Shown one piece after another: positions 8,372 through 16,559 of a DNA stretch of 64,000 nt (position 1 is the stretch's first letter; every line of letters begins with the position of its first letter). Location of the stretch: the NCBI GenBank assembly GCA_030065015.1, contig JASJDU010000024.1, positions 36,814-100,813 on the forward strand, written 5' to 3'. Source of the stretch: Candidatus Caenarcanales bacterium (GTDB lineage Bacteria; Cyanobacteriota; Vampirovibrionia; Caenarcaniphilales; Caenarcanaceae). The notes below the pieces were generated by a model. That model had not been told where the DNA came from. It saw only the letters and a program-made list of their open reading frames with translations, and did no database searches. Both the position numbers and the translations under genes were made by a program.

Positions 8372-9370
8372 TTACCAGAGACCTCTAACTGGTTGCTTAT
8401 ATTGAGGAATTTGAGGAGGTGCAATCGGTGCAGGGGGTAGATATCTCCTATAAGGAATTGGTTGTGGAAAATATGTTTGATTCATTCCCATCGCGTAGCA
8501 TCCAGATGGACTACCAATGTAGAAATCTCCACTACAATGAGGTTGAACTGGTCTTTTTACTCTTGAAGTACCCCAATTTGCACCTAAAGAGCCTGAGACT
8601 GCTCCATCATCACCAACACCTTCACTAAATCCAAAGGCTGCTCCTAAACTTGTTCCATAACTTCTAATTGTTTCAGCGAATGCGCAATTAACATTTCCAA
8701 CAATGTTGGCTCCATTTCTAGCTGCCATCCTGGATAAGGAAACTAAAGCCGCCTCCGTTGTGGCGTATTCTTCCATAAAGACATAGCCAGTACCGATGTA
8801 AGTCACGCACCCAGGAGGTAATTTTGTATTAAGACCGCAGGCTATAACAGCTCCGCCAGCAAAGGCACCTCCTCCGGGAGCACCAGAGGCAATAAACTCT
8901 CTTTCATCATAAATCCCAAACAATCTATCTTTTATTCCTCTTTTTAGAAAAGCTCCGACATTCACTATTCTGCAAGCACTAAAAGGTGAACCATCATTAA
9001 TAGTTTTACTGCAATGGAAAAGTATATTTGGAGGGGTGAAATTCCAAGGACCGTTAAATAAATGCGTATTAGCAAAAGCACTAGGAGAACCAACTACAGT
9101 AGCAATGGCTCCGCCACCACTAGTACCAGGCCCTATTATTCCAGCTTTATTATTAACTTGAATTTGATTTAAGTTTTGAGATGCATTCTGCAACTGGATC
9201 TGGTTGTTGTTATTTGTGTTAGAAACCGGCGAATTTGTTACGTTGTCTCCAATTGCAACGTTAGCCTGTGAAAAGGCTTCTTGACTGTTAAAGAATGTAA
9301 AACAGGCGCATGCTAGAACTCCAAGGGTCAAGCACTTAAAATTTGTTTTTTTATCAGAAAAGCCTAACAA
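8372..9370 (-). CDS. Secreted Gly/Asn-rich protein of unknown function
   Basis: Not recognised. The first 35 residues form a signal peptide, with a hydrophobic core after a charged start and ending near EAFSQA. An Asn/Gln-rich low-complexity stretch follows (about 36-75, runs of N and NQ). A Gly/Ala-rich core contains GGGAIATVVG and GAPGGGAFAGGA and about seven cysteines (for example FHCSKT, SACRIVN, IACGL, PGCVTY, NVNCAF), suggesting disulfides outside the cytoplasm. The tail is Pro/Tyr-rich (RYLPPAPIAPPQIPQY). It is single-gene transcribed with its own terminator. A surface or matrix protein is plausible but unproven. Confidence 0.75.
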   Translation of the reverse strand: MLGFSDKKTNFKCLTLGVLACACFTFFNSQEAFSQANVAIGDNVTNSPVSNTNNNNQIQLQNASQNLNQIQVNNKAGIIGPGTSGGGAIATVVGSPSAFANTHLFNGPWNFTPPNILFHCSKTINDGSPFSACRIVNVGAFLKRGIKDRLFGIYDEREFIASGAPGGGAFAGGAVIACGLNTKLPPGCVTYIGTGYVFMEEYATTEAALVSLSRMAARNGANIVGNVNCAFAETIRSYGTSLGAAFGFSEGVGDDGAVSGSLGANWGTSRVKRPVQPHCSGDFYIGSPSGCYAMGMNQTYFPQPIPYRRYLPPAPIAPPQIPQYKQPVRGLW

Positions 9371-9700
9371 TTTTATTTCTCCATCTCATTCCTAAGAAGC
9401 TAAGACTAATAATTTGTTCCTAACCCCTTAATATTTATAGATTTCTAAATTCGATTTACCCTAAGAAAAAAATTATTATCAAGCAGTTATATAGTAATTT
9501 CTATAAATGTTCGGATAATCCTATGTCTTAACCCTTGTTCTTAAAGGTTTTAGGACTATAAAGCTTGATAAATAAAGACGCCTAAAAGATTTACTTGAAA
9601 TCAGTAAATCCTCCAAAGAATGCAGAGATGAAAGTTAATACTCAATCCATTTTGCATTTGCGTTGTTATAGTGTAAAAACAAAGATACAAACATTTTTTT
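9371..9700. other. Gene-free stretch between the secreted protein and yhhQ
   Basis: 330 bp of AT-rich sequence that should hold the promoter of the gene at 8372-9370 and the 3' trailer of yhhQ. Apart from the hairpin at 9588-9610 I see no RNA gene, repeat or convincing coding frame. The short plus-strand frame over 9595-9825 runs into yhhQ and looks like a shadow. Confidence 0.5.
9588..9610 (-). terminator. Possible intrinsic terminator downstream of yhhQ
   Basis: Perfect 8-bp stem GATTTACT / AGTAAATC with a 7-base loop. On the minus strand it is followed by TTTTAGG. It is about 90 bp past the yhhQ stop. The stem is AT-rich and the T-run short, so it is only a candidate. Confidence 0.4.
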
Positions 9701-10432
9701 CTAGACATTTTCTAGTACAAATGGATTGTAATTCGTTTCATAATCGTAGAAATCTTCTTTTTCAGCTTTTTTTAGCCAATCTACTATTGCGTAAGTTAAA
9801 GGTGTTGCGAAAACTTCCCATGTGACCTTGCCGATATAATTTGCCAGCATTATTTGTCCTAAAAGTATTAAAGGAAAATCCGGGTTACCTAAAAAGGCTA
9901 ACGGATAAAAAATCAACGTATCCATAGCCTCACCACATATTGTTGAGCCAATTGTTCGGCTCCATAAAAATGAACCTTGAGTAAACATTTTCATCTTGGA
10001 TAATACGAAGGAGTTTATGAACTCACCAGTTGCAAAAGCGATTATTGAAGCACATGCTATTCGCCAACTTATATTAAAAACTTCTTCATATGCTTCTTGA
10101 TGAGACCAATTGTTAGCGGGTGGCATCTTGACTATAATCTGCACCATAATAGTCGCAAAAATAAGCGCTCCGAATCCACTCCAAATAACCTTACGGCTTG
10201 GTGAATAACCATAGACTTCAGTTAGAACATTACCAATTAGATAAGAAATTGGAAAAAAAATGATTCCGGTGCCAATTGGGAAAGAAGCAAAATTGTTTCC
10301 CGAAAATGGATTAATAATTGTTATCTGAGAAACCTTAGCAGCCCCTACCAAATTGATTACCAGGAGTATGCAAATAAAAAGAGCTTGAATATAGCTTAAG
10401 TATCTATACTGTATTCTACGAGGTTGCGTCAT
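9701..10432 (-). CDS. yhhQ: Queuosine precursor transporter (VUT/YhhQ family)
   Basis: Membrane importer for queuosine precursors (queuine, preQ0 or preQ1) used to modify tRNA. The 243 aa product has about six membrane segments and family signatures: NLVGAAK near residue 28, FPISYLIGNVLTEVYGY near 60-76, and SFLWSRTIGSTICGEAMDTLIFYPLAF near 148-174. The last 20 residues are acidic and soluble. Starts at ATG 10432. I looked for a preQ1 riboswitch in the leader and did not find a convincing one. No queuosine synthesis gene is in the window, which fits salvage. Confidence 0.88.
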   Translation of the reverse strand: MTQPRRIQYRYLSYIQALFICILLVINLVGAAKVSQITIINPFSGNNFASFPIGTGIIFFPISYLIGNVLTEVYGYSPSRKVIWSGFGALIFATIMVQIIVKMPPANNWSHQEAYEEVFNISWRIACASIIAFATGEFINSFVLSKMKMFTQGSFLWSRTIGSTICGEAMDTLIFYPLAFLGNPDFPLILLGQIMLANYIGKVTWEVFATPLTYAIVDWLKKAEKEDFYDYETNYNPFVLENV

Positions 10433-10798
10433 TTAGAGGCTGTGTAAAAAAGAGAACAAGATTCTTTAAGATAGAAATAACAAAGAATATGAAACTGAGT
10501 TAACCGAAGTTCAATGGAATTGTATCAGGAGGATTCATTCATGAGTAAAAAACGAAATTGGAAGGCTTTCAATTATTAAGTTTGGATCAATAATTAGAAA
10601 CATTTACATAGACTTTTGAATAGTCAACAGATTAGTAAGCATCTATTTAGCTAGCATTCCTCAATTTTATTTAGTGATAAATCAAGCTTTAATACTGGAA
10701 TCTAAGATCTATTTTGTAACTATTCAATAGAGTTTATGGTTTATTTCCCTTTATCTTTTATATTCAATTAATGAACGAGAAATTATTTATAAAGCAAA
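10433..10798. other. Gene-free stretch between yhhQ and nuoM, apart from a 12-codon ORF
   Basis: 366 bp, AT-rich, upstream of yhhQ and downstream of nuoM (both minus strand). The only notable element is the tiny plus-strand ORF with a strong ribosome-binding site listed separately. I see no RNA gene, repeat or terminator that I can support. Confidence 0.5.
10541..10579 (+). CDS. Candidate 12-codon micro-ORF with consensus Shine-Dalgarno
   Basis: ATG 10541 is preceded at 8 bp by AGGAGG (10527-10532), the best ribosome-binding site in the window. The frame encodes a basic 12-residue peptide (MSKKRNWKAFNY) and stops at TAA. No plus-strand gene follows until folP, so it is not an obvious leader. 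It could be a micro-protein, a remnant of a decayed gene, or chance. Confidence 0.3.
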   Translation: MSKKRNWKAFNY

Positions 10799-12349
10799 CT
10801 AGCTTTTATTCACTGATAACTCCTGAGACAAGGTGATGCTTGCTGTTTCAATTTTATCTGTCAAAGCTCTCGGGTAAATGCCTAGAAACAAACTTAGTGC
10901 AAGAAAAGAGCTTAAAACGAGCACTTCTGATGATTTAAGATCCGTGAGATTGGACCATTTTGGCATTTCATTACCAAAGAAAATTTTTTTAGCGAGCCAA
11001 AGCATATAAGCGGCCGTGATAATGACCCCAATTGTGCTGAATGCCGCAGAAAGTTTCACATAAGTTGGAACATCTGCTGAGAAAGCAGAATAAAAAACTA
11101 AGGATTCTCCGACAAAGCCTGACAAAGCAGGTAAGCCGAGATTAGCCATTGCTAAAGCAAGGAAGAAAAAGAAAAATATAGGCATTTTAGTTGCAAGACC
11201 ACTAAAGTTGGATATAAGTCTTGTGTGAGATCTTTCATAAATTACTCCAATAAGCATGAACAAACCCGCGCTTATTACTCCGTGACTGAACATCTGGAAG
11301 ATTGCACCATTTATTCCTTGTGGAGTTAAAGTTGCTAAGCCTAACAGTATGAAGCCCATATGGCTTACGCTAGAATAGGCTATAACTCTCTTCATATCGT
11401 CTTGTGCAAGACAGTAAATAGCTGCTCCCAAAATATTTACGGCTCCGACTGCAGCTATGATTGGTGCTAATTCAACCAATGAATATGGGAAAAACTCAGT
11501 AGCAAATCGAATTAAACCGTAACCACCCATTTTTAATAGTATACCGGCTAAAAGCATTGATATTGGAGTAGGAGCTTCAACGTGTGCCTCTGGAAGCCAG
11601 GTGTGTAATGGTATAGAAGGTAGTTTTATACAAAAGCCGACGAGAAATAGAACGAATATCCATTTTATAAAGTCTAAATGTTGGCTTAGTGGACCTTGTT
11701 CTTGAAGAAGTCTAAAATTATAGGCTGATTCTGCCATAGAGAAGGTTTTAGCTCCCGATAACCAGAAAAGTAACAAAATACCTGCTAGTAAAAGTGCGCC
11801 TGCAATAAAAGTGAAAATTAAAAACTTATTGGCTGCTTTTAGTCTATTTTCACCACCCCAAATTGATATTAAAAGATACATGGGAATTAATTCGAACTCC
11901 CAAAAAACAAAAAAGAAAATTAAGTCTTGAGCCAGAAATACTCCTAATACAGCAGTTGTAAGAAGGAAAAGTAAAGAGTAATAAAGTTTTGGCTTAGTTT
12001 TTTTTGCAATAGACCCACTCGCAATGATGGTTGGAGGAAGTAAGATACCAGTTAAAAGAACCATGGAAACTGATAGTCCATCAACTCCCAGTTTGAAAGT
12101 TGAAACATCTCCCAGCCATTTATATGATTCTATGAGTTGTAAGCCGGATTGGTTAGGAACAAAACCAATATAAAAAATAATGAGACTTAAGGCTAAGATA
12201 ACTCCCGAAAAAATTAAGGACACTTTTTTACAATCGATTGCTACTTCTTCATCGGAGCGTCCTTCCGCTGGAATGAAAGAAACTACTATTGAAGCTAGAA
12301 CAGTAATTGCTAACAGAAAACTTAAAATTGGCAAGTTGAAAGAATCCAT
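10799..12349 (-). CDS. nuoM: NADH-quinone oxidoreductase subunit M (NdhD-type)
   Basis: Antiporter-like, proton-pumping membrane subunit of respiratory complex I. The 516 aa product has about 14 membrane helices. The conserved glutamate is in FFFVFWEFELIPMYLL (near residue 146). The channel lysine/histidine region is IPLHTWLPEAHVEAPTPISM (near 240), followed by LAGILLKMGGYG and the DDMKRVIAYSSVSHMGF signature. No other nuo/ndh gene is adjacent; in Cyanobacteria ndhD genes are often separate from the main clusters. The start is ATG 12349. It may serve a complex encoded elsewhere or a variant complex. Confidence 0.93.
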   Translation of the reverse strand: MDSFNLPILSFLLAITVLASIVVSFIPAEGRSDEEVAIDCKKVSLIFSGVILALSLIIFYIGFVPNQSGLQLIESYKWLGDVSTFKLGVDGLSVSMVLLTGILLPPTIIASGSIAKKTKPKLYYSLLFLLTTAVLGVFLAQDLIFFFVFWEFELIPMYLLISIWGGENRLKAANKFLIFTFIAGALLLAGILLLFWLSGAKTFSMAESAYNFRLLQEQGPLSQHLDFIKWIFVLFLVGFCIKLPSIPLHTWLPEAHVEAPTPISMLLAGILLKMGGYGLIRFATEFFPYSLVELAPIIAAVGAVNILGAAIYCLAQDDMKRVIAYSSVSHMGFILLGLATLTPQGINGAIFQMFSHGVISAGLFMLIGVIYERSHTRLISNFSGLATKMPIFFFFFLALAMANLGLPALSGFVGESLVFYSAFSADVPTYVKLSAAFSTIGVIITAAYMLWLAKKIFFGNEMPKWSNLTDLKSSEVLVLSSFLALSLFLGIYPRALTDKIETASITLSQELSVNKS

Positions 12350-12440
12350 AATTAATTAGAATTATTTAGATTGAAGTTTTGTAAAAATTCAACATTAAGG
12401 ATCGCAAATTTTCCTTTTTTGAGCAATTTTCAATTATCTA

Positions 12441-13268
12441 ATGTTCAGTAACTCAAAGAAAATTTATTTGATGGGGGTTTTAAATGTTACTCCCGATTCG
12501 TTTTCTGATGGTGGAGAGTATTTGAGTCTCGATAAGGCTGTCGAAAGAGCCGAAAAGTTGATCCAAGATGGTGCTGAAATAATAGATATTGGTGCTGAAT
12601 CTACAAGACCAGAAGCAAATTTAATTTCATCTGAGCAAGAGTGGAGTAGATTGGAAGACACTCTCAGAAAAGTTAATGAAATAATACTCAATAGAAATGA
12701 ACCAGAATTAATACTTTCAATTGATACAAGGAAAAGAGAGGTGGTTGAGAAGACCTTAGGTTTCCTTTCTAGAATCATAGTTAATGATGTAAGTGCTTTA
12801 GAAGATGAAAATGCAGGAATTGCAAAGCTAATTGCTAAGAGGCCAGATTCATATATAGTTATAAATCATCACCGTGGAATCCCACCTACAAAAAATAATC
12901 CCAAAGCTAACCCACAAATTATTCATGAATTGATTCGTTTTTTTTCTTCAAAGATTGAGCTTGCAGAGAAATTGGGTGTTCAAACAAAACAAATTATCCT
13001 AGATCCTGGACTAGGTTTTGGGAAAGGATTGAAAGAAAACTTATTGATAATAAAAAATTTAGAGGAGATAAGAAAATACTTTCAACTTCCAATCATGATT
13101 GGAGCTTCGAGGAAAAGATTTATAAAGGAGTTATGGGGTGATGCTGGACAAGATTGGGGAAGCTTAGTTGTTAGCGCTTTGGGAATTAAAGCTGGGGCAA
13201 ATATAATTCGCTGCCATGAGCCCAAATTTTATAAACCTTTAAAATTAGAATTTGACCTAATTGACTAG
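12441..13268 (+). CDS. folP: Dihydropteroate synthase
   Basis: Condenses p-aminobenzoate with 6-hydroxymethyl-dihydropterin pyrophosphate in folate synthesis. The 275 aa product has the classic motifs MGVLNVTPDSFSDGG (residues 11-25), DIGAESTRPEA, an Asp-containing SIDTRK, NDVSAL, ILDPGLGFGKG and IGASRKRFI. It is divergent from nuoM with 91 bp between. The stop codon lies inside a perfect hairpin (13248-13285). Folate made here would supply ThyX, encoded at 25.7 kb. Confidence 0.96.
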   Translation: MFSNSKKIYLMGVLNVTPDSFSDGGEYLSLDKAVERAEKLIQDGAEIIDIGAESTRPEANLISSEQEWSRLEDTLRKVNEIILNRNEPELILSIDTRKREVVEKTLGFLSRIIVNDVSALEDENAGIAKLIAKRPDSYIVINHHRGIPPTKNNPKANPQIIHELIRFFSSKIELAEKLGVQTKQIILDPGLGFGKGLKENLLIIKNLEEIRKYFQLPIMIGASRKRFIKELWGDAGQDWGSLVVSALGIKAGANIIRCHEPKFYKPLKLEFDLID

Positions 13269-13285
13269 TTGATTAGGTCAAATTC
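13248..13285. terminator. Perfect 14-bp hairpin shared by folP and the convergent M50 protease gene
   Basis: Arms 13248-13261 and 13272-13285 are exact inverted repeats around a 10-base loop; the folP stop lies in the loop. On the minus strand it is followed by TAATTTTAAAG, so it best fits termination of the protease gene, and possibly acts in both directions. On the plus strand there is no T-run. Confidence 0.6.
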
Positions 13286-13293
13286 TATGGAGA

Positions 13294-13956
13294 TCAATAT
13301 ATGTGACTTTGGCTGAAGAAAATATTTAAATTATTTACTATGAACTCAATGAATTTGTTTGCCTGATTCCTTAATTGTTCCCAGAGTCCAGGGATGTTGA
13401 AGATAATTAGCAAACAAACTAATGGTAGATAAGAAATATTGTTCAAAGAGCGTAGGGGTGGAAAAATTTCTTGAAAAATATGGAATCCATCTAAAGGTGG
13501 TATTGGCAATAGGTTAAAAAAGCAAAGAATAAAATTTAAGATTGCCCCAATATAAAAAACGAAAATTAAGTTTTCATTCATCCTGTTTTCAATTAACCAG
13601 TTTTCTTTCGAAGCTAAAAATATTAAAGACGAAAACACAACACACAGAACTATATTTGATAAAGGACCTGCTGCTGAAACAATGATATTACTCAGCTTTC
13701 CATTCTTAAACTTTGATGGATTTACTGGCATTTGACCCCAAGAAATACCGAATAAAATTAAGAAAATTACTCCTGACCAGCCCATATGTGTGACAGGGTT
13801 GAGTGTTAAATGTTGGAGTTCTTTTGGCGTATCGTCTCCTTGAGAAATCGCTGCATACCCATGCGCCAACTCATGAATGGTGATAGATAACAGCACAACT
13901 AAAATAGTACTGGAAAATGTTAGTGGGTCAGTGAAAAGCCTCTCAATAAAAAGCAT
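13294..13956 (-). CDS. Site-2 protease family metalloprotease (M50)
   Basis: Intramembrane zinc metalloprotease of the short YwhC-like group. The 220 aa product has the HELAHGYAA zinc motif near residues 28-36 within a membrane helix and the LPIPPLDGFHIF motif (Asp ligand) near 149-160. Further hydrophobic segments lie at about 57-75, 90-112 and 130-150, with another near 180. Members of this short group often lack PDZ domains, as here. The substrate is unknown. The gene is downstream of nothing obvious and is convergent with folP. Confidence 0.88.
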   Translation of the reverse strand: MLFIERLFTDPLTFSSTILVVLLSITIHELAHGYAAISQGDDTPKELQHLTLNPVTHMGWSGVIFLILFGISWGQMPVNPSKFKNGKLSNIIVSAAGPLSNIVLCVVFSSLIFLASKENWLIENRMNENLIFVFYIGAILNFILCFFNLLPIPPLDGFHIFQEIFPPLRSLNNISYLPLVCLLIIFNIPGLWEQLRNQANKFIEFIVNNLNIFFSQSHIY

Positions 13957-14000
13957 TGTGAAATTTTGTTTACTTTTAGATAAAAGCTTAAGATAAAGCT

Positions 14001-15140
14001 TTAGATTTTTTCATTCAAGCTTTCATCATAGCCTGTTAGTTCTAAATATCCGCTGCCAATTTTCTTTCCTGATACTCTGTCAATAACCTTAATGGCACCT
14101 TCCCAATAATTAACCGCTGTACTTTTTTGTGTCGTTAGTTCCTGATTGAACATTTTTGGAATAACTTTTAATCCTAAATTGAGTTTTGGAATTGTTATCT
14201 CCCACTCTAAAGGATATTCAATGTTGGTTTTTGGGCTTTTCCACTTCTTTTTTCCTTTGAGATAAAGCTCCGATTTTTTAAGATGAGTGACTTCTCCATT
14301 ATTGGAAATGTAGCTGGCACTGGAAAATTTTGAGGTTTTGCCATTTTTTTCTCTAATTTGGTAAATCATCAAACTGCTCTCATCACTGAACTGTATACTG
14401 AACCAATCCCATCCAACTTGCTCCTTCTCTAGTTGGCTTGATCCAAATTCATGATCCATCCAGCTTTTACCAACAACATTTAATTCTTTTCCATTTATAT
14501 TGATCTTTCCTGAGGTTTCTATTAACGGGAAAGAGTAATAATGACTTGCACAACTTTTACAGCTTCCTTTCCTACTTATTCCTTCACCTTGAATTCCATG
14601 AATAATTGGGTTCGTTAATGGTTGAAGAGTTAAGTTGATTGAGATGCCATCTTGTTCAGCCTTGAGTATGTGCTTCTCTATATTAGGGAAAATATTTGTT
14701 GACCAATTGCCATTCCAAATAAAAGTTTGTTCAATGCCAGCTTTGGATAATATTGAACGATTTATTTTTTCAAAATGATAAAACTTCTTTTTTTCAATAT
14801 CCGAGACTGCGAAGTGAGCGGCGTAAATTGAGTTTCCATTAGGCTCTAATCCAATTCTGAAGAAAGTAAGTTGATAACCGTATTCGCTTTTTGTTCTTGG
14901 TGAAAATAAATTTCCAGTGTAATACCACCACTCGGTTGAAAACTGAGAATGAGATGAATGATCTTTTGGAAATTGATACCAATAACCCGGCTCTGCTGAT
15001 GAAAATGGTGATGTATTTTGTGTTGATTCTGTCTTTTTGCTGATTGATGGGGAGGAACTTATAAAACAAAAAAATAATGTTGAGAAACTAACAAGGAATA
15101 AAAAGGTTCTATTAAAAAGTGTTAAAAAGTATGTAAGCAA
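14001..15140 (-). CDS. CrtC/AttH-like lipocalin-fold protein, exported
   Basis: The N-terminus (residues about 1-38) is a hydrophobic leader, so export or membrane anchoring is likely. The rest resembles the carotenoid 1,2-hydratase (CrtC)/AttH family. The family block FSTEWWYYTGNLFSP (near residues 68-82) is followed by GYQLTFFRIGL, a second-domain block KSWMDHEFGSSQL with the family Trp/His/Glu residues, and VGWDWFSIQFSDESSLMIYQIRE. A C-terminal TAVNYWEGAIKV block ends the barrel. Function in most bacteria is unknown. A role in carotenoid hydration is a possibility given the CrtP-like enzyme in the window, but it is not demonstrated. Divergent from the hydrolase at 15261. Confidence 0.78.
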   Translation of the reverse strand: MLTYFLTLFNRTFLFLVSFSTLFFCFISSSPSISKKTESTQNTSPFSSAEPGYWYQFPKDHSSHSQFSTEWWYYTGNLFSPRTKSEYGYQLTFFRIGLEPNGNSIYAAHFAVSDIEKKKFYHFEKINRSILSKAGIEQTFIWNGNWSTNIFPNIEKHILKAEQDGISINLTLQPLTNPIIHGIQGEGISRKGSCKSCASHYYSFPLIETSGKININGKELNVVGKSWMDHEFGSSQLEKEQVGWDWFSIQFSDESSLMIYQIREKNGKTSKFSSASYISNNGEVTHLKKSELYLKGKKKWKSPKTNIEYPLEWEITIPKLNLGLKVIPKMFNQELTTQKSTAVNYWEGAIKVIDRVSGKKIGSGYLELTGYDESLNEKI

Positions 15141-15260
15141 AGTAATTTTTAAGTTTTTTTCTCTGTAAGCAACAATTAATTGTATAAATAATAAGAACTC
15201 TAATGCTTAGCAACTGAATATAATCGGTTAACTTCTAAATTCCTAACTTTTCAGATAAAA

Positions 15261-16508
15261 GTGTTTTCAATTAAATCTATAAGAAAAATTTTTGTTTTTG
15301 TTCTTTTGATCGGTTTATTTATAAGTTTATTTGTAAATTTTTCTGCAAAAGCTTTCTACAATAACAGTGTTTATCGTCCTCAGGTTCCGAGTGGTAGATA
15401 TCAAAAAATAGGTACTATTTCACCGATAAGAGTTGCAAAGAAAAATTCTTTAAACAAAACCAAAGCTTCGCAAGCTGTAATTTTACTCCCTGGCTTGAAT
15501 TCAGCTAAATTATCTAATGAATTATATGAATGGAAGAACTTTTGGGAAGCGTGGAATGAGGCGGATATTGATTCGGAATTAAAAGAAAAGTATAAATTTT
15601 TTGTATTTAGATATGAAGGGTGGGATAGTTTACACGAATCATCGAAAATTCTCACTCAAGGAATAAAAGAAATTCTGGAAAAAGAGCCCAATATAAAGTC
15701 AATAAATTTTATTGGGTACAGCCAAGGCGGTATGATTCCAAGGATTATTTTCATTAACAATCCTGAGATTGCTTCAATAACCAATAAAGTTCAAACCCTA
15801 GCTTCTCCTCACCAAGGAAGTATTGCCTTAACAAAAAAACTTACTCTGGATAGCATCGAAACTCAAAACCCAATCGCTAAGTCAAAAAATAAATTAGCTT
15901 TGAGGGTATTTAGTAACTGGTACAAACATGCATATCTTGAGCAAGCTTGGACGGATTTTGATGGCGCCTTACCTCCATCGGCAAATTACAAACCACCTGA
16001 AGAAGCGGTGAATTTTCCTCAACCAAATGATTTAAGTAAATTTTTTACCTATGCGTCTTATATTTTTCCTCCTAGGATGAATGATTTTGAAAGTAAGTTT
16101 GGAATATTTTTTGGTGAAACTATTCCTCGGCTTTTATGGGACAGAAGAGCTGGAATGAAGGAATTGAATAGATGGATGGCAAAGAGAATATATGAAGATG
16201 AAGATTCCAGAGTTCGTGATAATCATCGATTGAACGATGGTGTGACGCCTTTATCCAGTGCTTTATGGGCTAGGCTTTGTAAGCCGGATGAAGAACAACC
16301 GGATAATTGGAAGAAACTTTTTCCAACAAATAATTATTGCCCAAGTACTCATGTTCACAGGGCCTTTTATGGTGTTGACCATTTAATGTGGAGAGAATCA
16401 ACCGCTGCAAGAAAAAAGGTTAAAGATTTACTCAATCCGGGTCTAGAAAAGAGACCGGTTTATTCATGGGTTATTGAAGATCTGGTCGGTTTGCACTCAA
16501 TTAATTGA
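15261..16508 (+). CDS. Exported alpha/beta hydrolase (lipase/esterase-like)
   Basis: 415 aa with an N-terminal signal or anchor segment (residues about 9-32). The alpha/beta hydrolase core shows an oxyanion-type ILLPGLNS near residue 75 and the nucleophile elbow FIGYSQGG near 152-159, with Ser in GxSxG. A terminal His candidate is in GVDHLMW near 375. Between them is a large, helical lid-like region. It starts at GTG 15261 after an A-rich tract without a clear ribosome-binding site. The substrate is unknown; an extracytoplasmic lipase is the best guess. It is divergent from the CrtC/AttH-like gene with a 120-bp shared promoter region. Confidence 0.75.
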   Translation: MFSIKSIRKIFVFVLLIGLFISLFVNFSAKAFYNNSVYRPQVPSGRYQKIGTISPIRVAKKNSLNKTKASQAVILLPGLNSAKLSNELYEWKNFWEAWNEADIDSELKEKYKFFVFRYEGWDSLHESSKILTQGIKEILEKEPNIKSINFIGYSQGGMIPRIIFINNPEIASITNKVQTLASPHQGSIALTKKLTLDSIETQNPIAKSKNKLALRVFSNWYKHAYLEQAWTDFDGALPPSANYKPPEEAVNFPQPNDLSKFFTYASYIFPPRMNDFESKFGIFFGETIPRLLWDRRAGMKELNRWMAKRIYEDEDSRVRDNHRLNDGVTPLSSALWARLCKPDEEQPDNWKKLFPTNNYCPSTHVHRAFYGVDHLMWRESTAARKKVKDLLNPGLEKRPVYSWVIEDLVGLHSIN

Positions 16509-16559
16509 ATTTAAAAATATAGTTTTAGTTTTGTTTGAGACTTGTACCGAAGATGTATC

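Noticed and set aside
10433-10520. preQ1 riboswitch in the yhhQ leader
   Set aside because: The minus-strand leader lacks the preQ1-I hairpin and A-rich tail; the CCTCTAAATG next to the start is not enough.
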